From Sphingomonas sp. Leaf21 (GTDB taxonomy: Bacteria > Pseudomonadota > Alphaproteobacteria > Sphingomonadales > Sphingomonadaceae): 64,000 nucleotides of DNA. Below are positions 8,301 to 17,550 of the stretch, piece after piece. Numbering within the stretch: the first letter of the stretch is position 1; each line of letters starts with the position of its first letter. Both the position numbers and the translations under genes were made by a program. The notes below the pieces were generated by a model that saw only the letters and a list, made by a program, of their open reading frames with translations, was not told the DNA's origin and did not search any database. The stretch is taken from positions 62,001 through 126,000 of the forward strand of contig NZ_CAKASM010000004.1 of the NCBI RefSeq assembly GCF_916858675.1, read 5' to 3'.

Positions 8301-9624
8301 GGCCCCACTTCCCCGGACGAATGGTCGACACCTCGTCGCGACGCGCATCGCCACCGCGATTGTCGATCTCCGACCAGTCGACCAGCAGGGTCAGGACGCG
8401 GCGCAGCGCCGCTTCCTGTTGCTCCAGCCGGGCCTCGAGCTGCGCGACCCGGTCCTCGAGCGCGTCGACCGACGGGGCGGCGGCGGCCGGAGCTTCGATG
8501 AGGGGTTCGGGGACGGGCTCGGGAGCGGGTTCGGCTACGGCCTGGGGCACGGGCTGCGGCTTGGGGCGGAGCGATACCGGTTCGGGGGCGGGCGGCGGGG
8601 CGACGACGCGGTAGCGCGGCGTCTCGGCCTGCGGCGTGACGGGCGTGCGCACGATCGGGTCGGCCGGTGCCTGCGGCGCGGGACTTCCGGCGACCGCGAC
8701 GTTGATCGTCGCGCCGCTGAGCTTGAACGAGCGCATTGCGGACGCGCTGAATACCGGGCGTTCCTCGACGGGCGACGCCTCGGCAACCGCCGGGCTGCGG
8801 TCGCCCCCCAGATCGGCGGCCATGTCGGCCGCGACGCTCCGGACCGTGTCGGCGCCGATCATTTCGATCCCCTCGACCGCGGCCTGCAACAGGGCGCGCC
8901 CCGCCAGCACGTTCAGGCGACGCGGCACGCCCCCCGACACCTCGTAGAGCGCATCGAAGGCGTCGGCGGCGAAGTCGGGGCGTCCCGTCCATCCCGCGAC
9001 GGCCAGGCGGTGCGCGATATAGTCGGGGACTTCGTCGGCTTCCATCGGGTCGAGATGATGGATGGCGATGACGCGCTGCCGAAGCTGTTCGACCGCCGCC
9101 GAACCGAGCAGGCGGTCGCGGAATTCGGGCTGGCCGACCAGCAGGATCTGGAGCAGCGCATGGCCGCCCGCCTGGAAGTTGGAGAGCATCCGAAGTTCCT
9201 CGAGCGAGGCGAGCGGCAGCGCCTGCGCCTCGTCGACGATCATCAGGATGCGGCGACCGTCACGCGCGATGCCGTTGAGCGCGCGCTCGATACCCGACAG
9301 CAGCGACGCCTTGGACAGGCCGTGCCCGTCGACGCCAAGCTGTTCGGCCAGAACGCGCAGAAGGTCATGCGGCTCGACGGCGGTCGATACGATGTGAAGG
9401 ATCTTCAAGCGCCGCGAATCGATGGTCTCGACCAGATGGCCGACCAACGTCGTCTTGCCCGCGCCGACATCGCCGGTGATGACGATGAAGCCCTCGCCCT
9501 GCGCCAGGCCATAGCCGAGATAGGCCATCGCCTTGCCATGGGTGGCGGTCTCGTACCAGAAACGCGGGTCCGGCGTCAGTTGAAACGGGCGCTCGCCCAG
9601 ACCGAAATGGGTCTCGTACATCAT
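8290..9624 (-). CDS. XrtA-associated AAA ATPase
   Basis: A 444-residue AAA ATPase related to ExeA/GspA. The N-terminus MYETHFGLGERPFQLTPDP is characteristic. Walker A is GDVGAGKTT near residue 50 and Walker B is RILMIVDEAQ near residue 130. The C-terminal ~150 residues are proline/alanine-rich and end in a coiled coil around EDRVAQLEARLEQQEAALRR. It may power or regulate assembly of the export machinery. ATG at 9624 has AAAGG 4 nt upstream; the second ATG follows directly. It starts 16 nt after the barrel gene. Confidence 0.92.
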   Translation of the reverse strand: MMYETHFGLGERPFQLTPDPRFWYETATHGKAMAYLGYGLAQGEGFIVITGDVGAGKTTLVGHLVETIDSRRLKILHIVSTAVEPHDLLRVLAEQLGVDGHGLSKASLLSGIERALNGIARDGRRILMIVDEAQALPLASLEELRMLSNFQAGGHALLQILLVGQPEFRDRLLGSAAVEQLRQRVIAIHHLDPMEADEVPDYIAHRLAVAGWTGRPDFAADAFDALYEVSGGVPRRLNVLAGRALLQAAVEGIEMIGADTVRSVAADMAADLGGDRSPAVAEASPVEERPVFSASAMRSFKLSGATINVAVAGSPAPQAPADPIVRTPVTPQAETPRYRVVAPPPAPEPVSLRPKPQPVPQAVAEPAPEPVPEPLIEAPAAAAPSVDALEDRVAQLEARLEQQEAALRRVLTLLVDWSEIDNRGGDARRDEVSTIRPGKWGHAA

Positions 9625-9640
9625 CGTGCCTTTCGGCCGG

Positions 9641-11386
9641 TCAGAATTGATATCTTGCGGCGATCAGGGCCTGCGCCGCCAGGGCGTTGGTCAGGTCGCC
9701 GACCGTGAAATGATACAATCCCACCGACGCGGTTGTTCCGAGCCGTCCGAAATTGCGGTAATAACTGGCGGTTGTTCCCAGCGACACCACATCCTCGGAC
9801 CCCGCCAACCTACTGGCATAATAGTTAACGAAGCCATTCACGTTAAGCCCCGAATTGCGGCTGAGCGCGTGGCCGAAGAAAATCTGCGCGTAATAGCTGT
9901 CGTCCTCGGCGCCATAGACGATGAGGCCGGGGGCCTGGTCGGGCGCGAACAGCCGCCGATTGGCGTAACCGATGCCGAAGCCCAGCGTCGAGCGCCCACG
10001 CGACAGCGCTATCGTCGCGTCGATCCCGCGCGCGCGGTAGACCGATGTCTGCACCGATTGCAGCACGTCGTTGAGGCACCCGCCGGGCGTCGTCCCCGTC
10101 GCCGAGAAGGTGCAACCGTTGAACTGCTGCCCGAACGCATCGCGCGTTTCGATGAAGTTGGTCGGCAGGTTGGACAGGCCGTTGCGCAACTGCCGCCCGA
10201 AGGTCTGGATGCCGTCATAGACCGCGGCCTGGATCATGACGTCGCGCGACGCCTGATAGCGCGCCAGGCCGGTGACGCTGAGCGAGCCGTACCGCTCGCC
10301 GACATGCCCCTCGACCGAGGTGCGGCGGTTGGGGCGCCAGATCACACCCGCGTCGTAATAGACGCCCTCGGTTCGATAGGCGATTCGTCGCGGCCCGTCG
10401 GGATCGGTGAGGAAACGGCCACGGCTGTCGACCAGCGGGCGACCGGCGGCGTCCAGCTCCGCGTCGCGCTGGCTGGTCTGGATGCGCTCATAGCCGACCC
10501 CGGCGGTCAGCGCGACATAGGGTGAAATCGGCTTCAGCACGTCGCCGCGCACGAACCAGCCCTCGTAACGCTGCGCCAGTTGTCCGGCATCGTCGCGGTC
10601 ATAGGCGGCGTTGAACGACAGGCCGACTGGCGCCACCGCGCCCGGCCGCGCCGTCGCGCTGAACGTGGCGAGCTGGTTCACGCTGTCGCTGAAATAATCG
10701 AGGCGCGGCACGCCCGGCGCCAGGCCGCCCACCCCCGGCGTGTCGACCCGCGTATAGCCCAACCGGTAATTGGCGGCGATCTGCACCGGCCCCGCCTGCG
10801 TGACCAGCGACGGACCGATATAGGCCGAATAGATTTGCGAGATGTTGCCGATATCGCCGACCAGAACGCCCGGCGCCGCGCCCCGGATATCCGCACGACT
10901 GCGCGTCGCCAATGCCCCGCCGTCGATGCTCAGCTCGCGCGTGACCCGGTAGCTGCCGCGCGCCAGCCCGCTATGCACGTCACCCGATCCCGCCTCGTCG
11001 CTCCAGCCGATACGATGTTCGTAGCGATAGCTGATCTGCCCCTCGGCCCGCGCGGTCGACACCGCCGCATTCACCCCGGCGGCCAGCGTCGTATAGGTGA
11101 CGACATCGCCGCGATTGAGGTCGGCGCTGAGCAACTGTCCCACTTCGACATAGGGGGTCAGCCTCGCGCGCGGCCGGTCGGGCCGTGTCGTATCGCCGCT
11201 CGTCGTACCAGGCGCGGTGCCCGGCTGGGTCGGATCGGCGTTCGTCGGCACCGGCGATGCGCCGCCCGGCACCGTGCCTGGACCAACGGGGGAAACCGCG
11301 CCGCCCTGAACCTGGGCGACGAGCGCGGTCGGCCATGCCGCCAACCCGCACACGGCCCCGGTCAGAAGGACGCGCGCACGCGTCAC
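9641..11386 (-). CDS. XrtA-associated outer-membrane beta-barrel protein
   Basis: A 581-residue secreted protein. GTG at 11386 overlaps the kinase stop (GTGA) and gives a clear signal peptide (VLLTGAVCGLAAWPTALVAQ). A Pro/Gly/Thr-rich stretch follows. The rest is alternating aromatic/polar strands typical of a barrel, ending in IAARYQF with the terminal Phe recognised by the BAM machinery. The family is known only as a PEP-CTERM system-associated hypothetical. An outer-membrane role in polymer export or modification is inferred. The frame is open further upstream across the kinase gene, but that extension has no signal and was rejected. Confidence 0.88.
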   Translation of the reverse strand: MTRARVLLTGAVCGLAAWPTALVAQVQGGAVSPVGPGTVPGGASPVPTNADPTQPGTAPGTTSGDTTRPDRPRARLTPYVEVGQLLSADLNRGDVVTYTTLAAGVNAAVSTARAEGQISYRYEHRIGWSDEAGSGDVHSGLARGSYRVTRELSIDGGALATRSRADIRGAAPGVLVGDIGNISQIYSAYIGPSLVTQAGPVQIAANYRLGYTRVDTPGVGGLAPGVPRLDYFSDSVNQLATFSATARPGAVAPVGLSFNAAYDRDDAGQLAQRYEGWFVRGDVLKPISPYVALTAGVGYERIQTSQRDAELDAAGRPLVDSRGRFLTDPDGPRRIAYRTEGVYYDAGVIWRPNRRTSVEGHVGERYGSLSVTGLARYQASRDVMIQAAVYDGIQTFGRQLRNGLSNLPTNFIETRDAFGQQFNGCTFSATGTTPGGCLNDVLQSVQTSVYRARGIDATIALSRGRSTLGFGIGYANRRLFAPDQAPGLIVYGAEDDSYYAQIFFGHALSRNSGLNVNGFVNYYASRLAGSEDVVSLGTTASYYRNFGRLGTTASVGLYHFTVGDLTNALAAQALIAARYQF

Positions 11387-12507
11387 AGTGCGCCGTCTTT
11401 CCCATATTTGCCGTAATAACCGAACCGGCGGCTGCCGGGGACGAAGGCGACGCTGTTGAGGACCAGCTGGATATGCTCGCAAGCGTCGAGCAGCGCGACC
11501 GCCGCCGAGACCTCGCTCTCGGGCGTGCGGTCGGCGCGGACGACCATCATCACCTGCCCCGCCAGCATCGCCAGCACCGAGGCGGGCGACGCCGCCAGCG
11601 CGGGTGGCGAGTCGAAGATCACCAGCCGACGCGGATTGGCGGACAACAGCCGCTGCACCACCGCACGCGTCCGGGCGGAGGCGAGCAGTTCGGTATCGCT
11701 GGCGGTGCGGGTGCCACATGCCAGGACCGAGAGATGCGGCACGTCGGTGCGGATCACCAGCGACTCGACATCGATGCTGCTATCGTCCAGCGCGTCGAGC
11801 AGACCCGGCCCCTCGGCCAGACCGAGCCGCGCCAGCACGTCGGGCTTGGCGACGTCGGCATCGACCAGCAGCACCTCGGTATCGCGCTCGGCCGCGAGCG
11901 ACAGCGCCAGGTTGACCGAGCAGAAGGTCTTGCCGTCCTGCGGCCGCGCCGAGCAGATCAGCACGACGCGCGCGCGGTCGGTCTCTCCCCCCTCGGCCAG
12001 CCGGTGGCTGGTGATGATCAATTGCCGCTTCACCAGCCGGAATTCCTCGGCCAGCGGCCCGATCGGCGCGCCGGGGACGATCATGCCGTTCTCGGCCAGC
12101 ATCGCCCGATCGACCATCGCCACGTCCGAGAAGCCCGGATTATATTCGCTGGCCAGGAATTCCTCGTCGCCCGGCTGTGCCAGGAACTCCGCCGGAATGG
12201 CACTGAGCGAGGCGGGCAAGGCCTCGTCGGGCTGCGGCGCGACCGGGGATTCGTCTGGCGCGATCAAGGCGGGCGGGGTCCAGGCGGGCGGCGTGTCCGG
12301 ACGCGAGGTTTCAGGCGCGGGTTCGACGACCGGTTCCGGCACGACGGCAGCGACGGACTCGACCGGCGGCGCGGGTGACGCTGGCGGCACGGTTGGCGCT
12401 GGCGGCGGGGGCGTGCGCGCATATGTATTGAAATCATACACGTTCGCCGCACGCTCGAGCAGCGACTGTTCCCGGCGGGGTTTGGTGGGTTTCACGCTTT
12501 CGTTCAC
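11383..12507 (-). CDS. XrtA-associated tyrosine autokinase (BY-kinase)
   Basis: A 374-residue CpsD/CapB-type kinase. After a proline-rich segment (about residues 32-110) comes the ATPase core: Walker A SARPQDGKTF near 187-196, Walker A' VLLVDADVAKPD, and LVIFDSPPAL. The C-terminal tail has a tyrosine cluster (FGYYGKYGK), the usual autophosphorylation site. It works with the chain-length protein encoded just upstream to control polymer length and export. The GTG start at 12507 overlaps the chain-length stop (GTGA). Walker A has PQDGKT rather than the more common PGEGKT, still within the P-loop pattern. Confidence 0.93.
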   Translation of the reverse strand: MNESVKPTKPRREQSLLERAANVYDFNTYARTPPPPAPTVPPASPAPPVESVAAVVPEPVVEPAPETSRPDTPPAWTPPALIAPDESPVAPQPDEALPASLSAIPAEFLAQPGDEEFLASEYNPGFSDVAMVDRAMLAENGMIVPGAPIGPLAEEFRLVKRQLIITSHRLAEGGETDRARVVLICSARPQDGKTFCSVNLALSLAAERDTEVLLVDADVAKPDVLARLGLAEGPGLLDALDDSSIDVESLVIRTDVPHLSVLACGTRTASDTELLASARTRAVVQRLLSANPRRLVIFDSPPALAASPASVLAMLAGQVMMVVRADRTPESEVSAAVALLDACEHIQLVLNSVAFVPGSRRFGYYGKYGKDGAL

Positions 12508-14015
12508 GCGGCCATTCCCCGTTGCAATAGCTCGATCGCCAACACCATCACATAGGCGCCGCCCAAGGCCGCCGTCCCGCCAAGGAACAGTTTCAACCGC
12601 TGGGCGCGTGCCGTCGCCTGGCCACGGGTCACGACCTCACCGATCGCGCCGATCACCGGCATCCCCATCGTCCGCTGGAGCGACTGTGGCGTGGTGAAGG
12701 TCTGGCGCAGCTTGGACAGGGCGAAGGCCGATCCGACGCCGAGCCCCAGCCCCGCCGCGAACACCATGCTGAGCAACAGCATCCGGTTGGGTGCGGTCGG
12801 CGCGCGTGGATAGGTCGGCGGGTCGATCTCGCTGAACCGCATGGCATCGGTCTGGTTCCGCGCCTGGCCGCGCAACGCGACCTGTTCGCGCTGGCGGAGC
12901 AACTGGTCGTAGCTGTCCTTCAACACCTGGTAGTCGCGATCATTGGCCCCCTGCGCCGCCGTCGCGTCGGGATCGCTCGACAGGCTGGCGTTCAGCCGGT
13001 CGAGGTCGTTCTGCAACTGCGACTTGCGGATCTTCAGGCTGGCGAGCTGTGCCTGCTTCTCCGCCGCCATCGACTGCAGCGACATGTAGAGCGGGTTGGG
13101 CTGGCCGCCCACCGCGCCACCCGCCGGTTCGGCGCGGACCGCCGCCTGCGCCGCCGCAAGCTGGTTCTTCAGCGCGACGACGTCCGGATGGTTCTCGGTA
13201 TAGCCGCGTGCCCGCGCATCGGTGAGCTGGCCCTGGATCGTCGCCAGCCGCGCCCGCGCGGGGCTGACCGCCGCACCGCCGCCGTCGCTGACCGCGCGCG
13301 GCGTCCCCGCCAACTGGCCTTGCACCGCCGCGAAGCTGGACTGGGCGGCGGCGAGGTCGCTGTCGACCTGCGCCATCTGCGAACGGGCAAGCCCGATCCG
13401 GTCCGCGACCGACCCCGTGCCGGGCAGGCCGCCCAGGAACTGGTTCTGATACTGGGCCCGCCGCGCCTCGGCGATCTGGAGCTGTTTCTGCCGGTCACTC
13501 AACTGCTTGTCGAGGAAGGTCAGGCTCTGGTTGGTATTGTTGCGATCGCCGACCAGATTGGATTCGACGAAGATGTCGATCAGCTTCTGCGCAACCTGCT
13601 GCGCCAGCTTGGGGCTGGACTGGGTGACGGTGAGCTGGAAGATGGTGTCCTGCTGGTTCTCGATCTTGATCGCCGAAGCCAGCGCCGACACGCGCGCCGC
13701 GACATCGGCGTCGCTCGACACCGTCGCGGCGAGATCGGTCCCGCGCACCACCTTTTGCAGGTTGATCGCGGAGATCAGCGTCTGGCGGACGCGGTCGACC
13801 GAATCCATGTCGTTTGGCTGACCATTGGTCATGCCGTCGGGCAGGATCTGCGAATTCTGGACCGCGATACGTGCCCGCGATTCATATTTGCTGGGGATCT
13901 GCGCGACGAACAGCCACCCCACTATGCACACCGCCCAGGCCACCCCCAGCGCCAGCCAGCGGCGGATCCAGATGGCGTGGATCGCGATGCGGATCTCGTC
14001 CTGAATGCTCGACAC
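12504..14015 (-). CDS. XrtA-associated chain-length determinant (PCP/Wzz family)
   Basis: A 503-residue polysaccharide co-polymerase. One membrane segment lies near the N-terminus (LGVAWAVCIVGWLFVA) followed by a Wzz domain with SKYESRARI. A long coiled-coil periplasmic region comes next, and a second membrane segment is near residues 415-435 (LLLSMVFAAGLGLGVGSAFA). It sets polymer length together with the tyrosine kinase downstream. The start is GTG at 14015, 12 nt after the export lipoprotein stop. Confidence 0.92.
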   Translation of the reverse strand: MSSIQDEIRIAIHAIWIRRWLALGVAWAVCIVGWLFVAQIPSKYESRARIAVQNSQILPDGMTNGQPNDMDSVDRVRQTLISAINLQKVVRGTDLAATVSSDADVAARVSALASAIKIENQQDTIFQLTVTQSSPKLAQQVAQKLIDIFVESNLVGDRNNTNQSLTFLDKQLSDRQKQLQIAEARRAQYQNQFLGGLPGTGSVADRIGLARSQMAQVDSDLAAAQSSFAAVQGQLAGTPRAVSDGGGAAVSPARARLATIQGQLTDARARGYTENHPDVVALKNQLAAAQAAVRAEPAGGAVGGQPNPLYMSLQSMAAEKQAQLASLKIRKSQLQNDLDRLNASLSSDPDATAAQGANDRDYQVLKDSYDQLLRQREQVALRGQARNQTDAMRFSEIDPPTYPRAPTAPNRMLLLSMVFAAGLGLGVGSAFALSKLRQTFTTPQSLQRTMGMPVIGAIGEVVTRGQATARAQRLKLFLGGTAALGGAYVMVLAIELLQRGMAA

Positions 14016-14027
14016 CTGCGATCGACC

Positions 14028-14666
14028 TCAGAACATCGATTCGGGGATGATGATGACGTCGCCCGGTTCCAGCCGGACATTGGCGCTGGAGTCGCCCTTC
14101 CGAAGCAGGTCGTTGATCTGCAACGCATATTCTTGCTGCTTGCCGGTCTGGCGGTCGGTCCGAACCAGCTTGGCCTTGTTACCGGCGGCATATTGGTTCA
14201 GCCCGCCCACCGCGATCATCGCGTCGAGCAGCGTCATGTTGGCGCGGTAGGGGATGCTGGCCGGTCGCTCGGTCGCGCCGACGATGCGCACCTGCTGGCT
14301 ATAGGTCCCCGAAAAATTCTCGACGATCACCGAGACGATCGGATTGGAGACATATTCCGACAGCGCCTTCTTCATGTCGTCGGCGAGCATCGAGGGCGTC
14401 TTGCCGACCGCGGACATGTCGTTGACCAGCGGCGTGGTGATGCGACCATCGGGGCGCACCTGGACCTTGGTCGACAGGTCCGGATTGCGCCAGACGAAGA
14501 TGTTGAGCGTGTCGAGCGGGCCGATCACATATTCCTCGCCCGGCTGCTCCTTGCGCGCGACATAACCGGCCGAGGGCAGCCCGGACTTGTTGCCCGGCGT
14601 CGAGCACGCGGTCAGCGTCGAGGCGGCAAGGCCTGCGACCAGAAGGGGACGGGCGAACGATGCCAT
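14028..14666 (-). CDS. XrtA-associated polysaccharide export lipoprotein (Wza-like)
   Basis: A 212-residue lipoprotein. ATG at 14666 has AGGAGA 9 nt upstream and gives a signal with lipobox LTAC. The mature part has the Poly_export domain (EEYVIGPLDTLNIFVWRNP) and a SLBB-like region (RIVGATERPASIPY). It would form the outer-membrane export channel, with the barrel protein and chain-length protein as partners. A 93-nt gap separates it from the decarboxylase gene, the largest gap in this leftward set, so a second promoter may lie there; none was clearly recognised. Confidence 0.92.
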   Translation of the reverse strand: MASFARPLLVAGLAASTLTACSTPGNKSGLPSAGYVARKEQPGEEYVIGPLDTLNIFVWRNPDLSTKVQVRPDGRITTPLVNDMSAVGKTPSMLADDMKKALSEYVSNPIVSVIVENFSGTYSQQVRIVGATERPASIPYRANMTLLDAMIAVGGLNQYAAGNKAKLVRTDRQTGKQQEYALQINDLLRKGDSSANVRLEPGDVIIIPESMF

Positions 14667-14759
14667 GCGAACAAGTCTCCTGAACCATCCGGCCCGAACA
14701 CGGGGACGAAAGGCAAATTGCGCACGGTCGGCTATGCCACCCAATAGGTGAACATAGAG

Positions 14760-15986
14760 TTATGCCCTTGCGACCGCACCCATCTCTTCCCCGGCGGGGG
14801 GATGACCGAGAAAGGCGGCCGGGCTCGCCGACGCGCCATAGGCACCCGCCAGGAAGATCGCGACCACATCGCCGACCTGTCCCGCTGGCAGCGCGACCTT
14901 GTCGCCGAGCCGGTCGAGCGGGGTGCAGAGCGGCCCCACGACCGACACCGTCTCCACCGGCTCCGTCCCCATCGCATGGGCCAGCGCCAGGGGATAGTTG
15001 CGCCGGACCACCGTGCCGAAATTCCCGCTCGCCGCGAGCTGGTGATTGAGCCCGCCGTCGAGGATCAGGAAGCATTCCCCTCCGCTCTCCTTGCGATCGA
15101 CGACCCGCGCCAGATACACGCCCGCCTCGGCGACCAGCCAGCGGCCGAGCTCGATCGCGAACCGACTGTCCGCCAGGATCGCGGGCCTGTCGGACACCGC
15201 CTGCTCCAGCGCCGCGCCAACCACCTCTATGTCGAGCGCGGTGTCCCCCGCGAAATAGGGTACGCCGAACCCGCCGCCCAGGTTGACCAGCGGCGGCACC
15301 TGTCCCGCTTCGTCCGCCAGCCGGGCCGCGAGCGCGATCGTCGCCGCCTGGGTATCGATGATCGCCTGCGGGTCGAGCGCCTGGCTGCCCGCATAGATAT
15401 GGAAGCCGCGCCAGTCCGCCCCCGCCGCGACCAGTTGGCGAACCAGCGCTGGCACGCGTTGCGCGTCGATGCCGAAGGGCGACGGTCGGCCACCCATCTT
15501 CATCCCCGATCCGCGCAGCTCGATATCGGGGTTCACCCGCACGGCGAGGCGAGGCCGAACCCCCAGTCGCTCGGCGATGGCGAGCGCGCGCATCGCCTCC
15601 CCCTCCGACTCCAGGTTCAGCGTGACGCCGCCGACGATCGCGGCGGACAGCTCCGCGTCGCGCTTGCCGGGCCCGGCGAAACTGACCGGCCTGCCCAGCC
15701 CCGCGACCTTGGCCAGCTCGCCCGCCGAGGCGACGTCGAAGCCGTCGACCATGGCCGCCATCGCCGATAACAGCGGCGCGAAGGGATTGGCCTTGATCGC
15801 ATAATGAAGATCGATCGACGGGAACGCCGCCCGAAACCGCGCCGCCCGCGCCGCGACGATCGCGGGGTCGTAGACGAACAAGGGCCCGTCCCTGCCCTGC
15901 ATCCAGTCATTCGCGGTCCGCCCGGCGACGATCAGCGCGCCCTGCTGGCGCGCGAATTCGGGGGGGATGGGCCCCATCGGCTTCAT
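14760..15986 (-). CDS. PLP-dependent decarboxylase, exosortase A system-associated
   Basis: A 408-residue fold-III decarboxylase related to diaminopimelate and ornithine decarboxylases. The PLP lysine is Lys65 in HYAIKANP; GGGFGVPYF binds the cofactor phosphate. The ATG at 15986 overlaps the ligase stop (ATGA). In exosortase A loci this enzyme sits with the acyl ligase, acyl carrier protein and two hydrolases; the five are thought to make and attach an acyl or amino-acyl modification. The true substrate is unknown. It should not be annotated as lysA on similarity alone. Confidence 0.93.
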   Translation of the reverse strand: MKPMGPIPPEFARQQGALIVAGRTANDWMQGRDGPLFVYDPAIVAARAARFRAAFPSIDLHYAIKANPFAPLLSAMAAMVDGFDVASAGELAKVAGLGRPVSFAGPGKRDAELSAAIVGGVTLNLESEGEAMRALAIAERLGVRPRLAVRVNPDIELRGSGMKMGGRPSPFGIDAQRVPALVRQLVAAGADWRGFHIYAGSQALDPQAIIDTQAATIALAARLADEAGQVPPLVNLGGGFGVPYFAGDTALDIEVVGAALEQAVSDRPAILADSRFAIELGRWLVAEAGVYLARVVDRKESGGECFLILDGGLNHQLAASGNFGTVVRRNYPLALAHAMGTEPVETVSVVGPLCTPLDRLGDKVALPAGQVGDVVAIFLAGAYGASASPAAFLGHPPAGEEMGAVARA

Positions 15987-17473
15987 CGGGTGCCGTCCTT
16001 GTCCAGCAGCGCCCGGCGCAAGGCGGCGCGGTCGAGCTTGCCGTTCGCGTTGCGCGGCAATTCGTCATGCCAGTCATAGCGGACCGGCTGCATGAAATTG
16101 GGGAGGTCGCGCTTCAACCGCGCGCGCAGGCCGGGCTCCGCCGCCGCATCGCCCGCCACTGCCACGACGATCGCCTGCCCCTGCGCCTCGTCGGCCATGC
16201 CGATCGCGACCGCCTCGCGCGCCTCGCCGCCCGACAGCACGGCCTCCTCGACCTCCTGCGGGCTGATCCGGTTGCCCGCGACCTTTATCATCTCGTCATC
16301 GCGCCCGATGAAGCGGAGCAGTCCGTCCGAGCCCTCGACCACGGTATCGCCCGACCAGACCGCACGCGGCCATCCCGGCGCGGGGCGGAAACGCCGTGCC
16401 GTCCGCTCGGCATCGCGCCAATAGCCCTGCGCGACCAGCGGCCCGGCATGGACCAACTCACCGGGCTCTCCCGTCGCCGCCGGGCTGCCATCGGGACGCA
16501 GCACCATCAGTTCGGCGAAGGGGATCGCCCGCCCGATCGCATCGGGGTGCGCGTCGATCAGCGCCGGGTCGAGATAGGTCGAGCGAAACGCCTCGGTCAG
16601 GCCGTACATGGCGTAGAGATCCGCCGCCGGAAACCGCTCGCGCAGGCCCCGGACCAGCCGCTCGGTCAACGCGCCGCCGGAATTGGTCAGGCGGCGGATC
16701 GGCGCGATCGCCTCCTCCGGCCATGTCGCCGAAAGCAATTGTGTCCACAGCGGCGGCACGCCGGCGATCGTCGTCGCAGCGGTCCGCGCGACGGCCTTCA
16801 CCACGTCTCGAGGGGTCAGATAGTCGAGCGGTGCCACCGCACCACCCGCCGCCCAGGTCGAGAAAAGCTGGTTCTGCCCATAGTCGAAGCTGAACGGCAG
16901 GACCGCGAGGACGCGGTCGTCGGACGCCATCCCGAGATAGCTCGCCACCGACACCGCGCCGTACCAGAGGTTGGCATGGCTCAGCATCACGCCCTTCGGC
17001 CGCCCGGTCGACCCCGAGGTGTAGAGGATCGCCGCCAGCGTATCGGGGTCGGCGGCCGAGGGGGGCAACCTATCCCCCTCGCCCAGCTCCACGACCAGCC
17101 GCGTCGAGGCGGGGACATCGCCATCCTCCAGCGTCGCCGCGCGCGGCGCCTGGGTCAGCAGCATCGCGGCCCCGCTATCGGCCAGGATATGCGCGACCTG
17201 CGCCCGCTTGAGCAGCGGATTGACCGGCACATGCACCAGCCCCGCTCGCGGCGCCGCGAGCGGCATCAAGGCGGCAGCGCGCGTCTTGGGCAACCAGCTC
17301 GCCACCCGGTCGCCCGGTGCGAAGCCCTGCGCCGCGAGCCACCCGGCAAGCCGGGCGACGGCATCCTCGATTTCGGCATAGCTCAGCGTGCCCTCACGCA
17401 GGATCAGCGCGGGCGCGTACGCCGCGCCGCGAAGGACATGGTCGATCGGATAGGCGGTCGGATCGAGGGTCAT
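15983..17473 (-). CDS. Acyl-CoA ligase (AMP-forming), exosortase A system-associated
   Basis: A 496-residue ANL-superfamily adenylating enzyme. The AMP-binding loop YTSGSTGRPKG is at residues 151-161. YGLTEAFRSTYL is the A5 motif, SGDTVVEGSDG the A7/A8 region, and NGKLDRAALRR carries the C-terminal catalytic lysine. It probably activates an acyl or amino acid substrate and loads it on the acyl carrier protein encoded across the divergent intergenic region. ATG at 17473 was chosen because the frame stays open through the repeat array upstream, which is not protein-like. A sigma-54-like element lies 50-65 nt upstream. Confidence 0.92.
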   Translation of the reverse strand: MTLDPTAYPIDHVLRGAAYAPALILREGTLSYAEIEDAVARLAGWLAAQGFAPGDRVASWLPKTRAAALMPLAAPRAGLVHVPVNPLLKRAQVAHILADSGAAMLLTQAPRAATLEDGDVPASTRLVVELGEGDRLPPSAADPDTLAAILYTSGSTGRPKGVMLSHANLWYGAVSVASYLGMASDDRVLAVLPFSFDYGQNQLFSTWAAGGAVAPLDYLTPRDVVKAVARTAATTIAGVPPLWTQLLSATWPEEAIAPIRRLTNSGGALTERLVRGLRERFPAADLYAMYGLTEAFRSTYLDPALIDAHPDAIGRAIPFAELMVLRPDGSPAATGEPGELVHAGPLVAQGYWRDAERTARRFRPAPGWPRAVWSGDTVVEGSDGLLRFIGRDDEMIKVAGNRISPQEVEEAVLSGGEAREAVAIGMADEAQGQAIVVAVAGDAAAEPGLRARLKRDLPNFMQPVRYDWHDELPRNANGKLDRAALRRALLDKDGTR

Positions 17474-17521
17474 CGGGCCATCTACAGGGCGCGAGGGGAT
17501 AAAGTCGAGCCAAGGCGGGCA

Positions 17522-17538
17522 TGGCACTCGCCGTGCCC
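17522..17538. promoter_or_regulatory. Palindrome GGCAC-N5-GTGCC, sigma-54-like -24/-12 element
   Basis: The site lies 50-65 nt upstream of the ligase ATG. On the minus strand GGGCACGGCGAGTGCC has GG-N10-GC spacing and a full GGCACG -24 box; the -12 box is GTGCC rather than TTGCA. Transcription would begin near 17512, leaving a leader of about 39 nt. Being palindromic, it has the same GG-N10-GC geometry on the plus strand with a perfect TGGCAC. It could instead be a repressor operator. Confidence 0.35.
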
Positions 17539-17550
17539 GGCAAGAGGTGT

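Noticed and set aside
14667..14759. Sigma-54 promoter before the export lipoprotein gene.
   Set aside because: TGGCAT occurs but a GC pair at the right 10-nt distance is missing.
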